Shown: positions 30,438 through 37,973 of the stretch, piece by piece
How the letters are laid out: every line of letters begins with the position of its first letter
How positions within the stretch are numbered: position 1 is the stretch's first letter
Assembly (NCBI RefSeq): GCF_000423505.1
Contig: NZ_AUIC01000006.1
Span: 1 to 64,000 of the forward strand
DNA from: Pseudoclavibacter soli DSM 23366
GTDB taxonomy: Bacteria > Actinomycetota > Actinomycetes > Actinomycetales > Microbacteriaceae
DNA: 64,000 nucleotides
Direction: 5' to 3'
The notes under the pieces: model-generated
Seen by the model: only the letters and a program-made list of their open reading frames with translations
What the model was told of the DNA's origin: nothing
Databases searched by the model: none
Program-made: the position numbers and the translations under genes

Positions 30438-32935
30438 CAGGATGCCTCCGGCACATCGACGAGCTGTTCACGAGCCATGATGTCCTGACGGTTCGTGGAA
30501 GCTCGTGCGAGGAATTCGGCAGACAGCTGGATCAGCGTGGGCACGCTCCGGCCAGCGAGGTCTGTGATGATGAACACGCTGCCACGAACCACTTCGCTGG
30601 TACCGTCTGGGTTCTGTCGGCGAAGGGACGCCATCGACGACCAGTTGACCACCTGCACTCCGTCGGAGCCACCTCGAGTCGGCTTCTCCATGATGCGGTT
30701 GACCAGCTCCGGTGTGGGCTCGATGCGCGCCACCTGCAGGGCGGCGACCGCCTGCTCCTTCTCTCGAATATGACCGATGGCCACTCGCGAGACATGTGGG
30801 CCGAGGCCGGCGCGAATTGCACCGGTGATGTCCTGAGAGAAGAACACCGGAAGCACACGCATGGAACGACAGAGGCGGCCGGCTTCTTCAGCTGCCTCAG
30901 GTGAGGTGTTCGTCAGCAGCCATGATTCATCCTGCAGGAGCACACCATCTCGGTTGGTGAGACTCATCATCGCGCCAACGAACATCATCTTGACCGTGGC
31001 GACGCCGAGTCGCTCGTTCAGCGAGTGCCTCGCCGCCATATTGGTAGGCAGACTCAGGCGGGTCCGTCCCAGCTTCAACAGAGTGGTTCCCGCGAACGCG
31101 CCGAGCGGAGCCGACTCCGGGTGAATGCCGAAGAAGGCACTGAAGAGGCTCGAGTCCTGCTTCAGCTGGAAGATCGGTTCCACCAGCGCTCGTGAGGCCT
31201 TACCGTCCTTATAGGCGTAGATGAGCGCCTCGCCGGTGCACTTGGCGCCGCGTTGACGCACACCATAGGAGATCGCTGAGTTGAGTTCACGCTCGAAACG
31301 CTCGGGTGGTTCAGACCACGGGGCGATCTGCAGAATGGTCGCAGCCGCCGTGTCAATCTGTTCCTGCGGGTTCTCCACGCTGAAGCGGAGCGGGTCGAGA
31401 GCGCCGTCCGAGGATTTCAGATCATCCATGGAGATGACCTGGCCACCGGAGGCGAGGACAGCTGCGCTGTGGTCTGATCCGTATTTCGGGTCGACGATGA
31501 TGTTCGGCACACCCATGCGTGAGAACTGGTCGGCCATGTTCAGAAGCATCATTGTCTTGCCAGACCCCGAACCTGCGGCCACGAGGAAGATCGGAGGCAC
31601 ATCCTCATCGGAGACAGCGGTCGGGCTCAGCCATACCGGCTGCGAGTCGGTCTCTGTGAACCCCATCAAAATCCCGGTGCGATCGCCGACCCGAGATTCG
31701 TTGACGATGCCGCTGTAGGCGACCGTGGTTGAGGGCAGATCCTCAAGATTCGGATTTGCGCGCACGGACGAGGCGAGCTGCGCCTCCATCCACGCGATGT
31801 CCTGACGGTCCTCCATGGCGGCCAGATGGAACACTGAGTCCATGGACAGGTCTTCGAGGTCGGAGACTTGCCCCGGCACCGCGGCGATGATCGAGGTCTT
31901 CACCAGCGTGGGCGGGGCAGCCCCGGCCGCGGAATACGCTTGGTCGATACTCTCCAGCTCCGCCAGCTTCGTGTCGAGCTCGTCTTTGGAGAGCTTGCCG
32001 GCATCGTGACGGTCACGGATGTCTCCGCGGAATTGAACGATCTGGCCCCGAACCTCGGAGCGAGTGATCTTGGCCGGCTCGACCAGTCCACGAATCGAGA
32101 GCATGGGGCAGCCCATGTCCTGCAGCTGCTGCGCCCAACGCACCCACGTCTGCGACTCATCCACATAAGGGAGTTCGAAGTCGGAGACCGCGGCGAAGGT
32201 GATGGGTCGTTGCCCCTCAATATCGTCCCAGAGCTCTGGCTTGTCGAACCCCATCAGCTCAGCGGCACGCTCCGCTTTGCGATCGACGAAGAACCGGATG
32301 TGGTCGCTGTAGGTGACCAGCGGAATGTCTGGGGCGGAGCCGTAATTCCACCAGCCGTTGACCGCACGAAAGTCCTGATCGCGCATGGGCAGCAGACCGG
32401 CGCGCTCGAGCGCTGCGTCCACTTTCTGCAGGTCTAGATCGAAGTCGGACATGGGAACGCCACCCTGGATGAAGGTGTCTACGACGGACTCCACCGCAGC
32501 CTTGATACCGACGTTGGCAATGCTGGAACGCAGCTGCACGCCGAAGAGTACGACTTTGTCATGCACGACAACATCGCCGTGACTGTCGCGCAGATATTCG
32601 GCGATCTTGTGCGAGGTCGGGGGACGAAAGAACCTCGGGATCGTCACCGATATGAGGTGAAATGACCTATACCCGTTCTGGTTCATGGCACGTTTGGAAC
32701 CATGGATACTGGCGAGGTTCGCGCAGGCGGAGAACGCGTTGTCGATCACACGCTGGACATTCAGCGCATCCTGAACAGTTTTAGCGTCCCGAACCGGGCC
32801 GAGCGGCACACGCCGGTACAGCCAGACGGAGCCGTCAAGCCCCTGCACTGCGCCATTGCTGCGGCGCGAACGCACTGTCGTCGGCCAGTCAGGCGCGGTT
32901 GGCAGCTGTGCAAGAACACGTGCTCGTGCCATCAT
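30437..32935 (-). CDS. VirB4-like conjugation ATPase, 832 aa
   Basis: Motor of the type IV secretion channel, peripheral to the membrane. The N-terminal half (about residues 1-420) matches the VirB4 N-domain in layout. The C-terminal RecA-like domain has Walker A (AAGSGSGKTMMLLNMADQFS, near residue 458). IIVDPKYGSDHSAAV follows, then Walker B (VLLQDESWLL) and the late SQDITGAIRAGLG motif with an Arg finger region (HVSRVAIGHIREKEQ). The start overlaps the stop of the TcpC-like gene (ATGA). The length is normal for actinobacterial VirB4/TraE proteins. Confidence 0.9.
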   Translation of the reverse strand: MMARARVLAQLPTAPDWPTTVRSRRSNGAVQGLDGSVWLYRRVPLGPVRDAKTVQDALNVQRVIDNAFSACANLASIHGSKRAMNQNGYRSFHLISVTIPRFFRPPTSHKIAEYLRDSHGDVVVHDKVVLFGVQLRSSIANVGIKAAVESVVDTFIQGGVPMSDFDLDLQKVDAALERAGLLPMRDQDFRAVNGWWNYGSAPDIPLVTYSDHIRFFVDRKAERAAELMGFDKPELWDDIEGQRPITFAAVSDFELPYVDESQTWVRWAQQLQDMGCPMLSIRGLVEPAKITRSEVRGQIVQFRGDIRDRHDAGKLSKDELDTKLAELESIDQAYSAAGAAPPTLVKTSIIAAVPGQVSDLEDLSMDSVFHLAAMEDRQDIAWMEAQLASSVRANPNLEDLPSTTVAYSGIVNESRVGDRTGILMGFTETDSQPVWLSPTAVSDEDVPPIFLVAAGSGSGKTMMLLNMADQFSRMGVPNIIVDPKYGSDHSAAVLASGGQVISMDDLKSSDGALDPLRFSVENPQEQIDTAAATILQIAPWSEPPERFERELNSAISYGVRQRGAKCTGEALIYAYKDGKASRALVEPIFQLKQDSSLFSAFFGIHPESAPLGAFAGTTLLKLGRTRLSLPTNMAARHSLNERLGVATVKMMFVGAMMSLTNRDGVLLQDESWLLTNTSPEAAEEAGRLCRSMRVLPVFFSQDITGAIRAGLGPHVSRVAIGHIREKEQAVAALQVARIEPTPELVNRIMEKPTRGGSDGVQVVNWSSMASLRRQNPDGTSEVVRGSVFIITDLAGRSVPTLIQLSAEFLARASTNRQDIMAREQLVDVPEAS

Positions 32936-34143
32936 TCACCTCCCGTGGTCGGTGTCTCTGTCTGCGGCTGAGCTGTGGACTCCGGGGTGCTGCTCTCAGA
33001 CGGTGATGCGCCGGCGCTCATGGTTGGCGAGCTGGTGGCGCTCGGAGACGGTGAGGCACTCGTACTCGGAGATGTCGTCTTCTCCTTGATCTGCCGCCCT
33101 GTGATCGCGTTGTCTCCGGCTTTCAGTGTCGGCCCGGTGCCAACGGCACCCCAAGCCACTACTTTCGGGCTGGCGGTATCGGCCCCGGTGATCAGCACAT
33201 CCATGCTCTGCGTGACACCCTTAGACTCGACCTCTTTCGCGTCTTGCCCACTCCACGTGATCTGCAGTTTCAACTGAGCGATGATCGTCGAGGGGTTCTC
33301 CTGCTTGTTGGTCACCGTTTTGCCGTCGGTTTCGGCCACGTAGCCGGATCGAACTATGGTGGCCTTGACCGCATCTACGCCGCTGAGAGCCATGTAGGTG
33401 TGACTGGCATCACCATCGCCAACAGCCAGTCGCAGTGTTGCCGAGTCGCCGGAGGTGTAGGCCTTCGCCCAGTTGCTGACGGCCTCGTCGACCGACTCGC
33501 CTGCGGTGACGTCGATGACGTTCATCCATGCCCCGTCATTCGACCAGCCTGTGGATGAGGGTGCGACAGGCAGCGCCGTCGGTGTTCCAATCACTTCGGA
33601 TTGCCCGTATTGGTCAACGGCTACAGTGACATCGGCGGCATAGTTGACACCGGAGCTGCCGGCGAGCGTGAAGTGGTGAATCTCGATGCTGTAATCGCGT
33701 TCGCCCCACTGCTGCAGGACGGTCTGTGCCACGTTTGAGTCCTGGGCGGCAGTGTCATAACCATCCCAGGACAGGATGGTTGCACCCGGCAGCGGCGCGG
33801 GCTCATTCGCCAGCCAGTCTTCGAGTTCGAGATAAGCCGCTGACTTGCCGACGGAAGACACTTGGTTGTACTCGCTGGATTGGGTCTGCCCATAGTTCGG
33901 GTTCATCAGTGCACTGACCATGGCGATGTCGGCGATACTGACCAGCGGAAGCCCAATCACCGCTGACCAGACGGCCAAGCGGTAGCGCTTGCGCCATTTG
34001 ACCGTCTTCGCATTGGCCGGAGACGATTCGTCGATCGCCTCGATCTGTTCCTGCCGGACGGCTTCCGCCCATGCATCAGCACCAGTTGTGCTTTCTGGCT
34101 CCGCAGTGTCCTGTTGTCGTTTCTTCTTCCGCGCCACGGTCAC
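32932..34143 (-). CDS. TcpC/VirB8-like conjugation protein, 403 aa
   Basis: Bitopic membrane protein of the transfer channel. The cytosolic N-terminus (about 60 residues) is followed by one membrane helix (LAVWSAVIGLPLVSIADIAM). The outside part contains two NTF2-like halves (about 100-220 and 225-345), as in TcpC of gram-positive conjugative plasmids. A Pro/Ser/Thr-rich tail follows (SPSTSASPSPSATSS). The gene overlaps both neighbours by 4 nt, so 34736 to 29433 reads as one operon. TcpC proteins are needed for channel assembly and contact VirB4-like and lytic enzymes. Confidence 0.85.
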   Translation of the reverse strand: MTVARKKKRQQDTAEPESTTGADAWAEAVRQEQIEAIDESSPANAKTVKWRKRYRLAVWSAVIGLPLVSIADIAMVSALMNPNYGQTQSSEYNQVSSVGKSAAYLELEDWLANEPAPLPGATILSWDGYDTAAQDSNVAQTVLQQWGERDYSIEIHHFTLAGSSGVNYAADVTVAVDQYGQSEVIGTPTALPVAPSSTGWSNDGAWMNVIDVTAGESVDEAVSNWAKAYTSGDSATLRLAVGDGDASHTYMALSGVDAVKATIVRSGYVAETDGKTVTNKQENPSTIIAQLKLQITWSGQDAKEVESKGVTQSMDVLITGADTASPKVVAWGAVGTGPTLKAGDNAITGRQIKEKTTSPSTSASPSPSATSSPTMSAGASPSESSTPESTAQPQTETPTTGGE

Positions 34144-34736
34144 TCACCGAATCCGAAATCGCCGACCGATCCGTAATCGGGCTCTGGTGCGGAAGCCTCG
34201 GGCGTCGCGGGCTGGAAGGGCTGCTGCTCTGGATGTGATGGGATATCGGATGCAGTTTCGACTCGCCAGCGGTCGATATGCCCACTGGCGAGGGCTTCGC
34301 CGGCGTTGAGCAGTTCCAGCTGCTCGGCATCGAGTGTGGCGATTACGCCGGCGATTCGTCGCGCGGCCTTCACGTCGGCCGCAGGCAGCCGAGCAATGTT
34401 CTCGTCGACATCCGGCAGAGCCGCCAACACAGCCGCGACGGAACGGAGCCCATCACGCCCGAGAGCCAGAGCCTCAATGGCGAGATCGAGGGGGTCGAAC
34501 CCCGCGAGTCGAATGGCCGCTGCAATCGCTGTCGGCGAGTCGTGGGGGAGGACGATGGCCGAGATGAGGTCGGTAGAGCCTGCGTTGCGTGCGAGCCCCA
34601 GCCCGGCGGAGGCGAGAGCGATCACCTCCGCCGGGATCACCTGGCGATCGAGTGCGACAGCGAGGTCAGCGACGTTACCCACCGTCTTGCGTGTCAGGGG
34701 TGTCTGCTTGACGGTGCGTTCGGTCTGGTCTGACAT
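34140..34736 (-). CDS. Hypothetical transfer-operon protein, 198 aa
   Basis: Ala/Leu-rich helical protein without a signal peptide (VADLAVALDRQVIPAEVIAL, GRDGLRSVAAVLAALPDVD), ending in a Pro/Gln/Glu tail (SHPEQQPFQPATPEASAP). Not recognised. It is first in the operon with TcpC and VirB4 (ATGA overlap downstream), so a part in conjugation is likely. GAGGAG lies before the ATG, and a CGCATAG element lies about 41 nt upstream. Confidence 0.65.
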   Translation of the reverse strand: MSDQTERTVKQTPLTRKTVGNVADLAVALDRQVIPAEVIALASAGLGLARNAGSTDLISAIVLPHDSPTAIAAAIRLAGFDPLDLAIEALALGRDGLRSVAAVLAALPDVDENIARLPAADVKAARRIAGVIATLDAEQLELLNAGEALASGHIDRWRVETASDIPSHPEQQPFQPATPEASAPEPDYGSVGDFGFGE

Positions 34737-34775
34737 GGGTGAGCTCCTCAGGTCCGGTGTTCGGTCACCACAGGA

Positions 34776-34783
34776 CTATGCGA
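34776..34783 (-). promoter_or_regulatory. Gene-junction element, CGCATAGTCC form
   Basis: TTCGCATAGTCC on the minus strand, about 41 nt upstream of the transfer operon start at 34736. The same CGCATAGTCC occurs at 43615, 58321 and 61790. Confidence 0.45.
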
Positions 34784-34789
34784 AGAGCC

Positions 34790-35947
34790 CTATCCGATCA
34801 GTCCGAGAACCGTCTGCTCGAAGACGACAGCTGACATACCGGCGGCACGTGCGGCCTCAGAGACGACGAGCTCGACGGCTGCGTCGTCCCAGCTCGCAAG
34901 GCCACTGGCGCGCTCGAGGCGGCCGTCCGTGCGCAGGCGTGAGCAATGGGTGGCGACGACTGCATCGACTACCTGTGGGGCGAGGTGCTCTGCGTATTCA
35001 GGCAGCAGCGCTCCGAGCGAGAGCACTGCTGCCCCTCGCTGGGTAGGTGTCGGTCTGGCAGCGCCCTCCACGTAGCCACGCATGACCAGCGCGCTCACCC
35101 TCGGCCCGCGCTCGAGCAGGTGTGTGCCCTCATCCAGCGTGAACCCATCCCAGAAACGCAGCGCCGCATCTGGCATGCCGTCGGCGGGCTCTACGCCTTG
35201 CAGCGCTGCCACCCACGCTGCCAGCGACTCGTGGGGGAGACTCGGGCGAGCCCGCAGCAGTACGGACAGCTCACGACGCAGCTGCACAGTGACTACTGGG
35301 CTGCCTGATATTCCGAAATGCTCGAGCAGGGCGCGCGCAGCCGCGTGCTTGAATTCGTCCGGGCGTCGTCGGGTCTCGCTCAACAGACGGTCGAAGCCAG
35401 CTGCAAGTCTGCTCTGCAAACGAGCGTCATCATCAACATCTTCGGGCAGACGAGCCGAGGCAGCAGACTCGATGACCGCCTCACGACGGTATTCAGCGGT
35501 TGCCTCATTGGAACCGAGGTAGCTGGTCATGTCGGTGACCTGGCGAAGGCGGTTGTCGATGTCTCGCAGTTTCGAGCGGGTGGTCATCTTCATCATGTTC
35601 CGTGCCCAGCCGATCAGCGAGGTGCCACCAGCCACTCTGGCGAGATCGAGTGTCGAGTGGGACCGGTCGGTCTCTCGAATACCGGCGATCTTGCGCAGGA
35701 TGTCGCCCCGAACTTCGACGAGAACGTCAGCACCACGTTGCCCAGCCAAACCGAAATGTCCGTAGACCACCTGCTCGGGGATGCCTGCTTCGAGTACGAT
35801 GCGGGCCAGCTCGCCACGCACCCGGTTCTCTGCCTCAGGTGTCTGCGGCCCAGCAAAGAATTGTCTGGCCTGATTCATGGCTGATTCGTCGGCTAGATTG
35901 TGCAACCGATGAAAGGCGTTGACTTTGTTCTGATGTGCAACGGACAT
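34790..35947 (-). CDS. Unknown 385-aa protein, possibly sigma-factor-like
   Basis: Helical, Arg-rich cytosolic protein. One stretch (about residues 105-135, GGTSLIGWARNMMKMTTRSK then LRDIDNRLRQ) recalls sigma-70 region 2, where a GW(x)R motif and following basic residues melt the -10 box. No clear region 4 is seen, so this is a weak assignment. If true, it could be the factor that reads the CCGCGCAYA elements. The ATG at 35947 lies inside a CACGCATATG element, so the true start may be further downstream (for example ATG at MNQARQFFAG, near residue 24). It sits alone between the transfer operon and the KTSC gene. Confidence 0.5.
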   Translation of the reverse strand: MSVAHQNKVNAFHRLHNLADESAMNQARQFFAGPQTPEAENRVRGELARIVLEAGIPEQVVYGHFGLAGQRGADVLVEVRGDILRKIAGIRETDRSHSTLDLARVAGGTSLIGWARNMMKMTTRSKLRDIDNRLRQVTDMTSYLGSNEATAEYRREAVIESAASARLPEDVDDDARLQSRLAAGFDRLLSETRRRPDEFKHAAARALLEHFGISGSPVVTVQLRRELSVLLRARPSLPHESLAAWVAALQGVEPADGMPDAALRFWDGFTLDEGTHLLERGPRVSALVMRGYVEGAARPTPTQRGAAVLSLGALLPEYAEHLAPQVVDAVVATHCSRLRTDGRLERASGLASWDDAAVELVVSEAARAAGMSAVVFEQTVLGLIG

Positions 35948-36018
35948 ATGCGTGAATGGGCGTTTTCAGGCCCGCGACCGGCGCCACGGTGGAAACCCCT
36001 GCCCCCTCCGCGTGGGGA

Positions 36019-36051
36019 TGTGCGCGGCGAACCACGTTTTCGATTCGCCGC
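36019..36051 (-). promoter_or_regulatory. CCGCGCACA element and adjoining inverted repeat
   Basis: CCGCGCACA (36027-36019) overlaps the end of a perfect 8-bp inverted repeat, GCGGCGAA/TTCGCCGC (36024-36031 and 36044-36051, 12-nt loop). It lies after the stop of the KTSC gene. The stem may end KTSC transcription; the element would then start the 34790-35947 transcript. Confidence 0.4.
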
Positions 36052-36067
36052 ATATAGAGACGGTCTG

Positions 36068-37099
36068 TTACTTAGGCTGGACGGCAGCCTCACGGGCTGC
36101 GACATTCGAGGCCTTCACCCCCTTAGCGTCCTCGGTGCGAACACCGAAGCGACGCTTAATTCGCTTTGGGTCGTAGGCGCGTCCGGTGACGGGGTCGATC
36201 TCGACAGCGGCGCGCTTGACGTGACCTTTGACCAAGGCGTTGTAGACCGCGCCGGGACTGCGGGACTCAAGCAGGCGGGCAGCAGTCTGCTCATCGGTCT
36301 TGTACCCATAGGCCCTACCCGACATAGTGAGCACGAGCACGCCGCGGCCACGGTCGTAACCGGCATGCGAGATGAAACTGTTCCGTGCGGAAAGGGGTCG
36401 CATCGCCACTCCAACCTCTCGTGCACGTGCACGGCGGCGGGCCACCAAGTTGCGTGCCTCGGCAAGCGCAGTGCGTGGACGCCGCGACTCAAGAACTGCA
36501 TTGACAGCTTCGGCGACCTTCAGGCCGCGCGGATCATTCGGCGCAAACCCGACCGCTTTCGTCGACCAGAGTCGAGGCCCATGCGAAGTGACACGCACCC
36601 ACGCGGTCACCGTGCGCCCGTCGACCTCAGCGGAGACAGGCACATCAAATGTGTGGTTGTTGTGCTCAGTCGAGTACCGGCGGATGGCGGTGGCGCTGGG
36701 CATCCGCAGCGCCACGCCGGCGCCCTCATACTTCACACGCGATGTCCGTCGGTGCCCCGACAGGGCGCGCCCAGCTTTCATACCCGGGGTGTAGTCATCA
36801 GGCATCTTCTCGAAGCCCTCGCCGGATGCGCCATATTCGGCAGCAACGAAACTCCCAGCCCACCACCGGTCGATGCCCGCGGTCTTTCGCGGGTCCAGAC
36901 GCGTGCCTGTAGCGCGAGCAGCCACCGCCCGTGACGTATCCGCCAGCTGTGCGGCTCGGGTGGCCGCCTCTTGCGCGCCGAGCTCCAGCGCGTTCGCAGA
37001 CAAGAGCACTTCGGGCGCGCTCTGTCGCTTCGTTGCGAAACTTCCGGGGGTGCCTTCGCCGGGAGTGATGCCGATGTCCTTGCCGCGAGTTCTGCTCAT
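36068..37099 (-). CDS. KTSC-domain protein with divergent tag, 343 aa
   Basis: The N-terminus RGKDIGITPGEGTPGSFATK then RQSAPEVLL is a second form of the tag (GSFATK.QS.PEV.L). A long basic middle follows (PRTALAEARNLVARRRARA). The KTSC domain lies near residues 245-300 (ISHAGYDRGRGVLVLTMSGR, then YGYK and VYNALVKG); it is a small beta domain also found in RNA-related and mobile-element proteins. The C-terminus is Lys/Arg-rich. The start is set by the CCCACAT element at -9 and is divergent from the HNH nuclease. The presence of the tag on a multidomain protein in the transfer region supports a link between tag and transfer. Confidence 0.75.
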   Translation of the reverse strand: MSRTRGKDIGITPGEGTPGSFATKRQSAPEVLLSANALELGAQEAATRAAQLADTSRAVAARATGTRLDPRKTAGIDRWWAGSFVAAEYGASGEGFEKMPDDYTPGMKAGRALSGHRRTSRVKYEGAGVALRMPSATAIRRYSTEHNNHTFDVPVSAEVDGRTVTAWVRVTSHGPRLWSTKAVGFAPNDPRGLKVAEAVNAVLESRRPRTALAEARNLVARRRARAREVGVAMRPLSARNSFISHAGYDRGRGVLVLTMSGRAYGYKTDEQTAARLLESRSPGAVYNALVKGHVKRAAVEIDPVTGRAYDPKRIKRRFGVRTEDAKGVKASNVAAREAAVQPK

Positions 37100-37107
37100 A
37101 CACGCAG

Positions 37108-37128
37108 ATGTGGGCTGCCCGCGCACAT
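37108..37128. promoter_or_regulatory. Divergent pair of start-associated elements
   Basis: The minus strand reads GCAGCCCACAT (37118-37108), ending at -9 from the ATG at 37099. The plus strand reads CCGCGCACAT (37119-37128), ending at -9 from the ATG at 37137. The two forms are here shown to be the same element at the same spacing. Only 37 nt separate the two start codons. Confidence 0.65.
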
Positions 37129-37136
37129 ATGTGCGT

Positions 37137-37967
37137 ATGAGACAGCTTGCAGGGAAATTCACCGTTGTTCTGATCACATTGGTGGTCGCAGCCGGACTGA
37201 TCGCCGCACGCCCAGAGGCGCTCAGTGCGCTCACGAACGCGATCGGCCAGACGCTCGGCAGTCAACAGGCACAGGACACACTGTCAGACCTCGGTGACAC
37301 CGGCCGCACCATTCTCTCCGACGGCTCAAAAGTGATCGGGGACTTTGCACAGACTATCGCCGGCAGCAGCGGCCAGACTGGCACTGTCTCCGGTGGCGAC
37401 CTCGCTTTTGACGTCGACGAGGTGACTACGGCGCTGAACGGGCTGGCCGTGCACGCCGACGACAACGGCAGTGACTACGACCGCGAGGGGCAGTTCGGCA
37501 CAGCGTGGCTGGACGTCGATGGAAACGGCTGCGACACCCGCAACGACATCCTCGCCCGAGACCTCAGCAACGTCGTCAAGGACGGCAGCTGCACTGTCAC
37601 ATCCGGAACGCTCGACGACCCATACACGAACACGACTATCAACTTCGTCCGCGGGCGCTCCACCTCGACCGCTGTGCAGATCGATCACCTGGTCGCTCTG
37701 AAAAACGCATGGCAGTCCGGCGCTCGCAACCTCACGCAGGAACAGCGACAGCAGCTTGCCAATGACCCGCTGAACCTCATGGCGGTTGACGGCCCCACCA
37801 ATGGTTCGAAATCCGACTCAGACGCCTCTGAGTGGCTGCCGCCGAACCAGTCATTCCAGTGCCAATACGTTGAACGTCAGGTCATGGTCAAGGCAAAGTA
37901 CGGGCTGTGGGTGACTGCCGCCGAGAAGTCAGCCATCGCCGGTGTGCTGGCAACCTGCCAGTCCTGA
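37137..37967 (+). CDS. Secreted HNH endonuclease-like protein (DUF1524/GmrSD C-type), 276 aa
   Basis: Probable exported nuclease. The N-terminal hydrophobic helix (FTVVLITLVVAAGLIAA) acts as signal or anchor. The catalytic region begins near residue 125 (REGQFGTAWLDVDGNGCDTR) and has QIDHLVALKNAWQSGA, with the His of the metal site. NDPLNLMAVDGPTNGSKSDS and the CQYVERQVMVKAKYGLWVT tail complete it. This is the standard layout of actinobacterial secreted DUF1524 nucleases. It is divergent from the KTSC gene and converges on the translocase gene (6 nt). It may act on DNA of competitors or on incoming DNA. Confidence 0.85.
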   Translation: MRQLAGKFTVVLITLVVAAGLIAARPEALSALTNAIGQTLGSQQAQDTLSDLGDTGRTILSDGSKVIGDFAQTIAGSSGQTGTVSGGDLAFDVDEVTTALNGLAVHADDNGSDYDREGQFGTAWLDVDGNGCDTRNDILARDLSNVVKDGSCTVTSGTLDDPYTNTTINFVRGRSTSTAVQIDHLVALKNAWQSGARNLTQEQRQQLANDPLNLMAVDGPTNGSKSDSDASEWLPPNQSFQCQYVERQVMVKAKYGLWVTAAEKSAIAGVLATCQS

Positions 37968-37973
37968 GCTGGG

